Source: Diabrotica undecimpunctata (lineage: Eukaryota; Arthropoda; Insecta; Coleoptera; Chrysomelidae). Taken from it: a stretch of 64,000 nucleotides of DNA. Below are positions 45,309-57,849 of this stretch, piece after piece; position 1 is the first letter of the stretch; the number at the start of each line of letters is the position of its first letter. The stretch covers positions 146,763,108 through 146,827,107 of the forward strand of contig NC_092804.1 in NCBI RefSeq assembly GCF_040954645.1. Reading direction: 5' to 3'. The notes under the pieces were generated by a model. It did no database searches. It was not told the origin of the DNA and was given only the letters and a program-made list of their open reading frames with translations. A program made the translations under genes and the position numbers.

Positions 45309-46662
45309 GTTGGGGGCCATTTGTTAAGATTGTTTATTTTGACTTTAATCTTAGTTTATTGAGCCAATAAAAAAATATAACTTATTTGTTATCAAAAGTA
45401 AAATAAACTGCTTATATTACCTGTGTTCGATGGATTCAAAGATTTTCTAGTTGTCTTTTATCGGGATAGAGAAGAAGGATAAGAATAAAAAAAAATATTA
45501 TATTACAAAAATTTACGTTTCTTTATTTTATATGAACGAATAAAACAATTATCAAATTCTGTCGTTATCTTGTCAATCAGCATACAAGAAAATAAATCAA
45601 ATTCTTATAATAATAAGATTTTAAATCTACATACATTTATATTAAGTGAAAACCAATTTTACTTAAATTTTTCTTTACTTGAAACAAAGAAAACAACAAA
45701 ACTTTAAACTTTTGATTAGCCTAACAAAACCTCAGTTCTTAAATTTGATTGCTAACGACCATGATGTCAAACCGATCCTTCACAGATATAAAATTCAATT
45801 GTACAAAACACTTACAGCTTATTTTCTTATTGAGTTGTATGTTGGAACATACCCAGAAAAATCCAGTCTCCTCAACGATGTGATCTCTCTTTTTTGGCAC
45901 CTAGGCTCCTTCCTAACGTCTCTGCAAACCTGCTGCACTAATCAAAAACACCTGATGCACTTCTCCAAAAACTCAACTACTTATTAATGACACAAGGACC
46001 TCCTTTTGTCAACTTGATGCCGTAAAACTACTTTCACAAATCTTCACAAAATGCCAACGGTAGATACAAGGACCTCTTTCAATCTAATTGCTATCTCCTT
46101 CTGCAAAACTATTCAATTCTTTTCAAAATGCCGGTATCCAACTCACGTACCACACCCTATCTTGAGACAAACGACTGTTTCCTTCGATGACCAAATTATC
46201 ACTGACTTCTCCGGTTTTCATGATCGGCTCACAAATTCCCATTTAAAAACGACCGTCCAATCAAAAGCTCAAATTGTGTTTACCATGATTTTGGAAAAGC
46301 CTAATTTCGGTTTCAGAGAAAAACTAAATAGCTTACTTTAAAATTGGTTTTGTCAATACACAATTTATACATATTTCAAAAGATTAGAACATGGTCATTT
46401 AATACTCGATTATACAAACAATGAAAAGATTAACTTACAGGTAAAATGTCCTCTAATTCTAAACAAAGGTTTTTTGATAATTTTGTTTGAAACGGAAAAA
46501 GGTCGTTTGCCAAACAAATTTCTATTCTTATCTACACTAAATCTTATCTTAAATTACTATATACAATTTGTTTATATTGATATCTTAAAATTTTATTTCG
46601 ATGGATTTTTTATTTATTTTTCTTTGGTTGGGAAAGAAGAAACATAACAATATATATAATAT

Positions 46663-46739
<77 letters not shown>

Positions 46740-47298
46740 TAATCAAAATTCTTTTCGATATGTAGTCCACAAAAATACGTTTATAAATGTTGAACATCGT
46801 TAATAATACCACAACAAACTGACCATCAGAGATCATCTATTATTTCGATAAGATGTATGCGCGACGAATAATAAAAGAGCAAAAGACATTTCGATAACAC
46901 GCTGTAAGTGCATTTTCGTGCTGTATTCAGTTCCTGGAAGCGCGAGCGACCGGTCCAAGACAGTTCCTTCTCCAAGAGTGCAAAGACTTAATTTATGGGA
47001 TTTGGGCGGACTCCACTAACGAACGAGATAAACCGTGTTTGAATTTTGCATATTAAATTTGCGTATAAAATACAGAAAATTTACGTAATCATTGTGTTTA
47101 GTAAAGTATATTAAGTATACTTGAACCTTATAGATTCTTTAATAACTTAATATATAAGACAGTCGGATATAGAACTATGTGAACTACAAAACTATAGTTC
47201 AGTTCAGAGTTCTTGACTTATTAAACGAAATAAATAAATACTTTTTTGATTAGTCGGCAAATCTAATATTACTCAACGTTACTCCATTCACAATAACA
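45309..47298 (-). mobile_element. Candidate long LTR with primer-binding site
   Basis: Minus strand: AATCTTAACA ends at 45322 and, after 2 nt, TGGCCCCCAAC (45319-45309) looks like a PBS. A matching 5' boundary TGTTATTGTGAATGG occurs at 47298, giving TGTTA...TAACA ends and about 1977 bp. A (TA)n array lies inside. The upstream boundary is chosen only by the terminal inversion, so the extent is uncertain. Confidence 0.3.
46666..46738. repeat. (TA)n microsatellite
   Basis: About 33 TA units with a TACATA variant at each edge. Confidence 0.97.
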
Positions 47299-47389
47299 CC
47301 TTCTGTTATCTACATTAAGGTTTTCTTAGATATTACCTCTGAATAGAAGTTAAAGAGTAAATGCTCTTGTTTCACTCGTTGTTTCTATT

Positions 47390-48255
47390 TATTTTATCCT
47401 ATAGTCCTAAAGCACTTTCTGAAAAACAAGAAGGAATACTTGTGAACGGCGAAGTCATCAATAATTTGCGATATGCGGACGATACATTACTCCTAGCTTC
47501 TAGTCAAGAAGATCTGCAAACACTACTTGATAGTGTCGTTGAGAATTGTAGGGAGGCAGGTATGGATCTGAACATACGGAAAACCAAAATACTCGTAATA
47601 AGTAAACAACAGCATATAAAACCGTCTATATATGTAAATAATACCAATATTGAGCAAGTTGATAAAATCGTTTACCTTGGACAGCAATTAAATTGTAACG
47701 CAGAAAGTCACGGCGAAATTAGATCTAGGATAGAGCAGGCTAGAGCATCTTTTAGAAGGATGTCCAAGGTGTTATGTAACAGAGACCTAAAATTGGCATT
47801 GAGGATCCGCCTACTTCGCTGCTACGCGTTCTCGGTCTTACTTTATGGTGTCGAGTCCTGGACTGTGAATAAAATCTATCTAAATCGCCTTGAGGCTTTC
47901 GAAATGTGGTGCTATAGAAGAATTTTAAAAGTTTCCTGGGTGGAGAACATTCGAAACTCCACAATACTAGAACGTCTCAGCAAGACTACTGAGATCATAA
48001 AAAGCATCAAGCAGAGAAAGCTGGAGTATTTCGGATATGTAATGAGAGGTCCCAAATATAGGTTGCTACAAAATATCATGCAAGGAAAAATAGCAGGCAA
48101 ACGCAGTCCAGGAAGAAGAAGAACCTCATGGTTGAAGAACTTGCGAGATTGGTATGGTGTTGATACAAGCATGCTATTTAGTGTGGCATGGCAATAAAAT
48201 TAAAATAGCTATGATGGTAACCAACGTTCTGAAAGGACATGGTACATGAAAAAGA
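47390..48255 (+). mobile_element. LINE 3' half with intact terminal frame
   Basis: The frame 47361-48197 is open from NNLRYADDTLLLASSQEDLQ (YADD box intact) through VDKIVYLGQQLNCNAESHGE, RIRLLRCYAFSVLLYGVESW, RRILKVSWVENIRNSTILER, KLEYFGYVMRGPKYRLLQNI and GKRSPGRRRTSWLKNLRDWY. The element ends in GACATGGTACATGAAAAAGA. It is 5'-truncated within RT just before the YADD block; the N-terminal 20 codons of the frame are flanking DNA. The lack of stops over 270 codons suggests a recent insertion. The 5.43-5.63 kb fragment is of the same family. Confidence 0.85.
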
Positions 48256-48256
48256 A

Positions 48257-48759
<503 letters not shown>

Positions 48760-49563
48760 TCATCATCATTTTGGCTTTACAACCCTGTGTGGGTCCTAGC
48801 CTCCCCAAGAATTTTTCTCCAGTCGTCCCTATCCATCGCCTTCCTCCGCCAAGCACGTATTTCCATATTTCTCATATCTTGGTCTATGTTATCTAGGAAT
48901 CTTGTTCTGGGTCTTCCTCTTCTTCTTTGACCAATAGGTCTATCAAGGAGCGTTTTTCTAGCTGGGTCGGTTTGCTCCATCCGCATTACATGGCCTACCC
49001 ACCTCAGACGTCCTATCTTTATGTGTTTTACGATATCTGGTTCCTGGTATATCCTATAGAGTTCGAAGTTGTATCGTCTTCTCCAGACACCATTTTCATT
49101 TACCGCTCCATAGATGCGCCTTAGTATTTTTCTTTCGAAACATCCTAACATGTTTTCATTGCTTTTTGTTAAAGTCCAGGTTTCTGAACCATATGTTAGG
49201 ACTGGGCGTATTATTGTTTTGTAGAGTTTTACTTTTGTATTTCTTGATATAACTGTAGATTTAAAAAGGAGATTAAGCCCAAACTAGCATCTATTAGCCG
49301 TGCAAATTCTGCGGTTTATCTCTGCGGTAGTGTCATTTTCAGTATTGACGAGCGTTCCCAGGTATACAAATTCGTTAACTGCTTCGATGACGTCATCTTC
49401 TATAACAAGTGGCCGTAGTGTTTGTGATTGCGTACCTATTTTCATGTATTTTGTTTTGTTGGTGTTTATTATTAAACCCATTTTTGTAGCCGCTTCCTTT
49501 AATGCTACGTACGCCTCTCGTGCTGCGTTTTCCGTTCTCCCAACAATATTGATATCATCAGCA

Positions 49564-50030
49564 TGTCGTCTCCGGTGTAATTAATAAACGTAAGAAAAAC
49601 TGATTGCAACTTGGTGCAAGTTTCCATGTTTATTAATCTGTCCAACTATTGCGCAATATGGTGTTATATTGCGTAGTTGGCCGGTACGCTCTTATTGTGG
49701 CATTATCTTGAAGAGACAATGCCATTGTGGTTTTATTAGGTGGTGGAAATAAAACACATTCTTTCTAAGAAGAAAAAAACTCAGCTTCAGAGTCTTAGAA
49801 AGAAACAGAGCCCTTCGAGCAAAGTGCTCTAGGGAGCTACCCTACACGGGTAAAACCATGTGTTGACACAGACTTCACTACTGACTTGAGATCCGAAAAT
49901 GTCCCATATTTAAAGATAAATTAACTTTTATATGAAACTTTTTCATTTCTCAACCAATTAGATTTAATTATATGTTCCAGAAGGAAGGGCGATGCACATC
50001 GAGATGCGTGATTGGTGGCATCTGATGACA
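49564..50030 (-). repeat. LTR copy 1 (467 bp)
   Basis: 3' LTR of the array in minus orientation. By eye it is identical to copy 3. It contains TATAAAAG (minus strand near 49930) and several AATAAA signals. Confidence 0.92.
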
Positions 50031-50726
50031 TCCCCCCTGCTTTGGAGACTCTGAGGCTGATAAAAAAAGATGATTTTATTAAAATACTTAGGAAAACAAT
50101 TTTTTTGACAAATCACATAGAAAAGAAAAAAAAATGCATAAAATATATCAAATATAACATGAAATATATCAAAATGAATATGTCTATATTGTCAAATTAC
50201 TTACAAGTCCTCTAACACTCACTACACTCGCGTACACTCGCGTAGCGCGCACTTACACTGCACAAAAACACTCACAGGCGGTGATCGGTGTTGTGGACAG
50301 CATCTGCAGGTCCATCCTCGACGACGTGCTCCTCTACGGCGGCTTCGTCCTCTCTAGCTGTACATTTCCCATCTGCATGTCGCCGGTGTGTCGTAGGCGA
50401 GTTTGCCTGGGCCTCCGTGGTGCTCTGGACCACATAATGGTAGGACAGGCAGTGACTGGCTACTGCGGAGACATCCATTGCATCAGGTACTTAGCATCAA
50501 GTAGGCTGGCTCGTCGGAGATGCGGCACATCGACGGTTTCAGGGCTGCAGAAGGTGGATATCGGCATGTTAGTTTGGTGTACTAACATCCGATGCTTCTC
50601 CCCGCTGTTTTCTTGAGTGGTTTTGATGCAGGCATCGTGTTGGAACTTTTTGCGATTTTCGATCGCGGAGCATGAGAACTCTTACATCTCGGAGTCGTGG
50701 TAGAGTTCGTTGAAGGTTGGGCGCCA
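50031..50726 (-). other. Internal region 1 (696 bp, non-coding)
   Basis: Minus strand: PBS TGGCGCCCAACC at 50726-50715, polypurine tract GCAGGGGGGA at 50040-50031. The longest sense frame is 68 codons (50478-50272, Ala/His-rich) with no known domain; the 111-codon frame on the + strand is antisense. Identical to region 2 as far as could be compared. Confidence 0.88.
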
Positions 50727-51206
50727 TGTCGTCTCCGGTGTAATTAATAAACGTATGAAAAACTGATTGCAACTTGGTGCAAGTTTCCATGTTTATTAAT
50801 ATGTCCAACTATTGCGCAATATGGTGTTATATTGCGTAGTTGGCCGGTACGCTCTTATTGTGGCATTATCTTGAAGAGACAATGCCATTGTGGTTTTATT
50901 AGGTGGTGGAAATAAAACACATTCTTTCTAAGAAGAAAAAAAAACTCAGCTTCAGAGTCTTAGAAAGAAACAGAGCCCTTCGAGCAAAGTGCTCTAGGGA
51001 GCTACCCTACACGGGTAAAACACACACTGTACACTGTACTGACTTGACTGTGTTGACTGAGAGCGAGATCCGAAAGTGTCCCATATTTAAAGATAATTAA
51101 CTTTTATATGAAACCTTTTCGTTTCTCGACCAATTAGATTTAATTATTTGTTCCAGAAGGAAGGGCGATGAACATCGAAGTGCGTGATTGGTGGCACTTG
51201 ATGACA
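50727..51206 (-). repeat. LTR copy 2, middle, divergent (480 bp)
   Basis: Differs from copies 1 and 3 by about a dozen substitutions, and by a replaced block of some 35-45 bp at about 51020-51070 (ACACACTGTACACTGTACTG instead of CCATGTGTTGACACAGAC). It has its own TG...CA ends and acts as both 3' LTR and 5' LTR of its neighbours. Confidence 0.92.
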
Positions 51207-51902
51207 TCCCCCCTGCTTTGGAGACTCTGAGGCTGATAAAAAAAGATGATTTTATTAAAATACTTAGGAAAACAATTTTTTTGACAAATCACATAGAAAA
51301 GAAAAAAAAATGCATAAAATATATCAAATATAACATGAAATATATCAAAATGAATATGTCTATATTGTCAAATTACTTACAAGTCCTCTAACACTCACTA
51401 CACTCGCGTACACTCGCGTAGCGCGCACTTACACTGCACAAAAACACTCACAGGCGGTGATCGGTGTTGTGGACAGCATCTGCAGGTCCATCCTCGACGA
51501 CGTGCTCCTCTACGGCGGCTTCGTCCTCTCTAGCTGTACATTTCCCATCTGCATGTCGCCGGTGTGTCGTAGGCGAGTTTGCCTGGGCCTCCGTGGTGCT
51601 CTGGACCACATAATGGTAGGACAGGCAGTGACTGGCTACTGCGGAGACATCCATTGCATCAGGTACTTAGCATCAAGTAGGCTGGCTCGTCGGAGATGCG
51701 GCACATCGACGGTTTCAGGGCTGCAGAAGGTGGATATCGGCATGTTAGTTTGGTGTACTAACATCCGATGCTTCTCCCCGCTGTTTTCTTGAGTGGTTTT
51801 GATGCAGGCATCGTGTTGGAACTTTTTGCGATTTTCGATCGCGGAGCATGAGAACTCTTACATCTCGGAGTCGTGGTAGAGTTCGTTGAAGGTTGGGCGC
51901 CA
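51207..51902 (-). other. Internal region 2 (696 bp, non-coding)
   Basis: Same layout as region 1: PBS at 51902-51891, polypurine tract at 51216-51207. No element protein. Confidence 0.88.
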
Positions 51903-52369
51903 TGTCGTCTCCGGTGTAATTAATAAACGTAAGAAAAACTGATTGCAACTTGGTGCAAGTTTCCATGTTTATTAATCTGTCCAACTATTGCGCAATATGG
52001 TGTTATATTGCGTAGTTGGCCGGTACGCTCTTATTGTGGCATTATCTTGAAGAGACAATGCCATTGTGGTTTTATTAGGTGGTGGAAATAAAACACATTC
52101 TTTCTAAGAAGAAAAAAACTCAGCTTCAGAGTCTTAGAAAGAAACAGAGCCCTTCGAGCAAAGTGCTCTAGGGAGCTACCCTACACGGGTAAAACCATGT
52201 GTTGACACAGACTTCACTACTGACTTGAGATCCGAAAATGTCCCATATTTAAAGATAAATTAACTTTTATATGAAACTTTTTCATTTCTCAACCAATTAG
52301 ATTTAATTATATGTTCCAGAAGGAAGGGCGATGCACATCGAGATGCGTGATTGGTGGCATCTGATGACA
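51903..52369 (-). repeat. LTR copy 3 (467 bp)
   Basis: 5' LTR of the array in minus orientation. Identical to copy 1 by direct comparison. Its outer edge is followed by AGCA at 52370-52373. Confidence 0.92.
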
Positions 52370-53410
52370 AGCATATGCTAAGATTTGCACAGATTTGTTA
52401 TATATTGAACCGGTAGTTGTGATTTGTGACGTACGTATTACTTTTTCCAGAGCTAGATTGAATAGTATACAGGAGAGTGGGTCTCCCTGACGTAGCCCGT
52501 TATTTGTTTTAAAAGGTTCAGAGAGTTCCCCCTGGATTCGTACTTTGCATTCAACTTTTTCAAGGGTTAGTTTGGTTAAACTTACCAACTAATTTGGTAC
52601 TCTTAGGTCTATCATTGCTCTAAACAATTCTCTTCTATTTACAGAGTCGTAGGCTGCCTTGTAGTCTATAAATATGTGGTGCGTGTCTACACCGTATTCC
52701 AGTGTTTTCTCTAGAATTTGTCTTAGGGTTGAAATCTGATGAATTGTTGATTTACCACCTCTGAAACCAGCCTGGTATTGTCCTATTATTCGCTCTGCAT
52801 ATGGTGCCATACGATGGCATAGTATATTGGAGAATATTTTATACGCTGCATTTAGGAGCGTAATTCCTCGATAGTTAGAGCATTCAAAGATATCACCCTT
52901 TTTGTGTATGGTACAAAGTATTCCAATATTCCAACCATTGGGAAGGGACTTCTGTATCCATATTTCTTTTATAAGCTGCTGTAGGGCTATTATGATATCG
53001 TGTCCACCTTCTTTATATAATTCCGCTGGGAGATTATCTATTCCGGGTGATTTGTTTCTGGCTAGTTTGTTTACAGCGTCTTTAACTTCCAGGATCGTTG
53101 GTGGATCCTCCTCCCTCTCGTCTGCTCCGCTTACCTCGCAGCTTTCGTCTTCCGGGTTTTCTTCTTCCTCTATATTAAGTATCTGGTTAAAATATTCCGT
53201 CCATCGGTTTAGTACGTCTGTTCTTGTTGTTAAGAGATCGCCATTTAAACTTCTACATTGATTTGTGTTTGCCTTAAATTCTTTTCTGTTGATGTTAACT
53301 TTCTTATAGAATGTTCTGAATTCTTTCTCTCTGTTGAGGTTTTCTATATATTGAAGTTCCTTTTTTAAGTGGTTTCGTTTCTTCATTCTGTGTATTTTCT
53401 TTTCTTCTCT

Positions 53411-55080
<1,670 letters not shown>

Positions 55081-55094
55081 CGTAAACCATTTTG

Positions 55095-55730
55095 CCCTAA
55101 ATATCCTATATAAAAATGCCGTGATCAAAGCAAATATATCTGCATACTTCGTAGACTTCAAAAAGACATTCAATAAAGATATTCCTGTCATTAAGAATCT
55201 GTACTGGAATCTAACCACCATTTTAAAAAATTTATATACTATACCAACGAAATCTCTATATACCTACAACGAGAAGTCACACAGGGTTGTATTTTGTGTC
55301 CCTAACATTGTTTAATGTTTACCCGGATCATTTATTTAAAAAAGCACTTGAAAGACAGCCGTATGGAATAAAAATCAACGAGGAATTACTTAACGTACAA
55401 ACATTAAAGGTCTCCAAATTCTGCTTTATCGTATTTATGAAGTAGGAGAAGCAATGGCCATTAAAATACACTCAAATAGAACCAAATTTTTAGTATTTGA
55501 CCGTACCCACATCCAGATGTAGAGCTTCATTTAAATGGACTTGAACTTGAAAAAGTTCAAAATTTACATATTTACGAGCTGTCATAACTGAGCAACTATA
55601 TCCAAACATTAAAATAAAACGCAGAATAGCAATAACTTAAGCCACTTTTTTGAAAATGAAGATATTTCTTCGCAATAACCATTTCAGTTGAAAACTAAGA
55701 CAAAGAATGATTAAGTGCTGTTTGGCAGCG
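55095..55730 (+). mobile_element. Decayed LINE RT fragment
   Basis: The + strand shows ISAYFVDFKKTFNKD, DIPVIKNLYWNLTTILKNLY, the damaged 'GCILSPLLF' block, then EVGEAMAIKIHSNRTKFLVF, LHLNGLELEKV pieces, and MKIFLRNNHFS with LRQRMIKC. The blocks keep RT order through many frameshifts. An old copy. Confidence 0.7.
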
Positions 55731-56049
55731 GCGTGGCCATGCGTGTACCGTGGAACCCACACTTACTGCAAAAATTAGAATCCTTTACTTCTACATTCAA
55801 GGATCAAATTTTACTTTGCATGATATTAATGTTTCGTGGGAGATTGTTAAAACCGTAAGCTTTGATGGAACTTTAGCGTTGTCAGGAAACTTTTTTTCAG
55901 TGGTTTACAGAAAAGATGTAAAGAGAAAAATATTAAAATTTTTTATATTCATTGCCTTAATTTACCATTAATAGCCGCTTGCGCTAATCATATTGAAAAT
56001 CCAAACATTTTCGATTTTTTCGTGTAAGACAATTGGTTTATTCTTATAT
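55731..56049. other. No gene recognised
   Basis: Sequence between two LINE fragments; unclassified. Confidence 0.4.
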
Positions 56050-56465
56050 TGAAGGCAGTCTAATATAAATTGGAGCTGGAAAGTCAGATAATAGAACAAG
56101 AGATGGAGTTTAAATATCTCGGCATCACACTATTTAGCTACGGAAACCTCGAAACGGAAGTGGAAGAAGATCAAGTGAATAGAGTAAACAAAACCGCAGG
56201 TTGCCTGAACGAAACAATATAGAGAAATAAAAATGCGACGTAGATGCAAGGTGGAGAACATCAAGGACTGGGTAAAAAACAGAAAAGTAGAATTTACGAT
56301 CCTATAAGCCAAATGACATCAAATAGAGTAGTAAAGACGGCAAGAGACGGTTCCGCAATAGAAAGACAATCAGTAGGAAGACCATGTAAACGATGGAACG
56401 ACAACTTACTGGAGGCACCTTTAAAAACAGACAGCGTCATGTCTACATAAGAAAAAGAAGAAAAG
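56050..56465 (+). mobile_element. LINE C-terminal fragment
   Basis: The + strand reads SQIIEQEMEFKYLGITLFSY, then NRVNKTAGCLNETIW, a gap, and CKVENIKDWVKNRKVEF followed by SVGRPCKRWNDNLLE. Same family as 25.04-25.55 kb. Confidence 0.7.
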
Positions 56466-56539
56466 ACCAGACATAGATATTTGTAAAGCTGTAATAGAAA
56501 TTTTAAATAAATAAATTTCAGTATTAGAACCCAGAATAA

Positions 56540-57560
56540 ACGAAACTTTGTTTGATCTATAGGTACTCTTGTATGGAGCAGAAGTGTGGATCCTAAAAGT
56601 ATTAGCATGAAGCCAGTTGAAATGTTAAAAATGTAGATTCTTAGGCCAGCTCCACACATGAGATGCAACGTTGGCGCCAACGTTAGGTCAACTGTGTTTC
56701 CACGTTCTGGTGAGCGATATAAGTCTATTCCCTCTAGAGCCAACGTCAACAAAAACCTTGATATTTTTACACTTTTATTTGAAAAAATTATAAATTTTTT
56801 CAACAAAACATTTAACACTTTTTTTTGTTAATGATCAGTAAAAGTATATTTGATAAAATTAACTCAATTCCCAAATTTCTTAGATTTCTGTTTTGGCTAT
56901 ATTCTGCATCAAACGTGACTTTAATACACAGCCGATATATGGGAGGGGGGAGGGGGCTCATGGCCGCCTCTCTGGATACGCCCTTGAAAAGAAGACGTGA
57001 ACTCTTTTTATAAACTGTGACTTGTCATTGGTTTATTTTTTTATTAGTTTGTGCAAAATTAGGTAATTTTATGCGAGATGCGAAAATTACGCACCAACAA
57101 CTAAATTATGCGATTTTCGCAAAGTGTGGTAGACATCAACGGCAACACCAACATTGGCTCCAATCCCTTTGATGTGTACACAAAAACCGACAACCCACAA
57201 CTTCCAACGTTGGAGCAAGTCATAAGAACGTTGGCGCCAACATTGGCTCCAACACAGATTTGTCGGTACCTACATTGGACGAACGCTGTTGGGGCCAACG
57301 TTGGCCCTCATGTATGAAGCCGATGTTAAAGATACCTTGGATGGAAGTAAAACTAACGAAGAAGTACTAAGGAGGGTAGAGAATTATTAAGAGAGAACAA
57401 AGATAAAGAATTACTAAAAACTGTTTTAAAATACTAAAAACGCAGGAAAATGTCTTATCTGGGATATATATTGAGGAAAAATCGATATAGAATACAACTC
57501 ATTCTAAAGGACAAATTAGAAGATCTGAGCAGTGTGGAAAACAACAGGTTTCTTGGTCAA
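56540..57560 (+). mobile_element. LINE C-terminal fragment interrupted by a MITE
   Basis: 56560-56643 encodes VLLYGAEVWILK and, after eroded codons, CRFL; 57329 onward encodes KIPWMEVK, TNEEVLRRV and remnants of the next blocks (CLIWDIY). Joined at TTA they read the LINE motif 'RILKIPW...TNEEVLRRV'. Confidence 0.7.
56644..57325. mobile_element. MITE with TTA target duplication (682 bp)
   Basis: TTA at 56641-56643 and 57326-57328. Imperfect terminal inverted repeats: GGCCAGCTCCACACATGAG at the left, CATCGGCTTCATACATGAG at the right (reverse complement), continuing into CAACGTTGG. Sub-terminal copies of the palindrome AACGTTGGCGCCAACGTT occur near both ends. No transposase. A 3-bp TTA/TAA duplication suits PIF/Harbinger, which is an inference. 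Confidence 0.75.
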
Positions 57561-57569
57561 AATCATTCG

Positions 57570-57830
57570 TGAATTTACTCAGATACTAAATGCAGGCAAT
57601 CAAGAAGAATCTTCATGCCATGTCTCGAACCAAACATAATGTCTCTACATAATGATCTAAACATACAATATATAACAGAAATCATAACGCTTAGTGCAGG
57701 TAAATATCGACACCGCATTACAGATCACGCCAAAAATCATCTAATAAGAGAACTATTCAACCGACCGATAGCAAGAAAACTTAAAAAAATATCGCTAGAG
57801 GACTTATAGAGAGATTTATAGTGAACGATT
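57570..57830 (+). mobile_element. Jockey-type LINE C-terminal fragment
   Basis: The frame 57615-57809 reads LHNDLNIQYITEIITLSAGK and RITDHAKNHLIRELFNRPIA, the C-terminal tail of jockey-type LINEs ('LHRDLNIPTVREEI...KYHHRLQNHPN'). Confidence 0.5.
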
Positions 57831-57849
57831 AAAATATTGTACCTGAGTT

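Larger units (their letters stand above)
49564..52369 (-). mobile_element. Dimeric non-autonomous LTR retrotransposon (LTR-int-LTR-int-LTR)
   Basis: Three LTRs alternate with two internal regions. On the minus strand each LTR is TGTCATC...GAGACGACA, followed by a PBS TGGCGCCCAACC; each internal region ends with a polypurine tract CAGGGGGGA. AGCA flanks the whole unit (49560-49563 and 52370-52373). The outer LTRs look identical; the middle one is longer and divergent. The internal regions are 696 bp and look identical, with no gag, protease, RT or integrase, so proteins must come from a relative elsewhere. The TRIM-like size and the shared 4-bp duplication suggest integration of the dimer as one unit. 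Confidence 0.9.

Noticed and set aside
45679..46341. Two neighbouring + frames of 102 and 96 codons
   Set aside because: No recognisable protein; AT-rich sequence within a candidate LTR.
50281..50616. 111-codon frame, repeated exactly at 51457-51792
   Set aside because: It is antisense to the LTR element's internal region, has no domain, and is duplicated only because the internal region is.
49564..52369. CRISPR-like or satellite array
   Set aside because: The repeat units are LTRs and internal regions with PBS and polypurine tract; this explains the periodicity fully.
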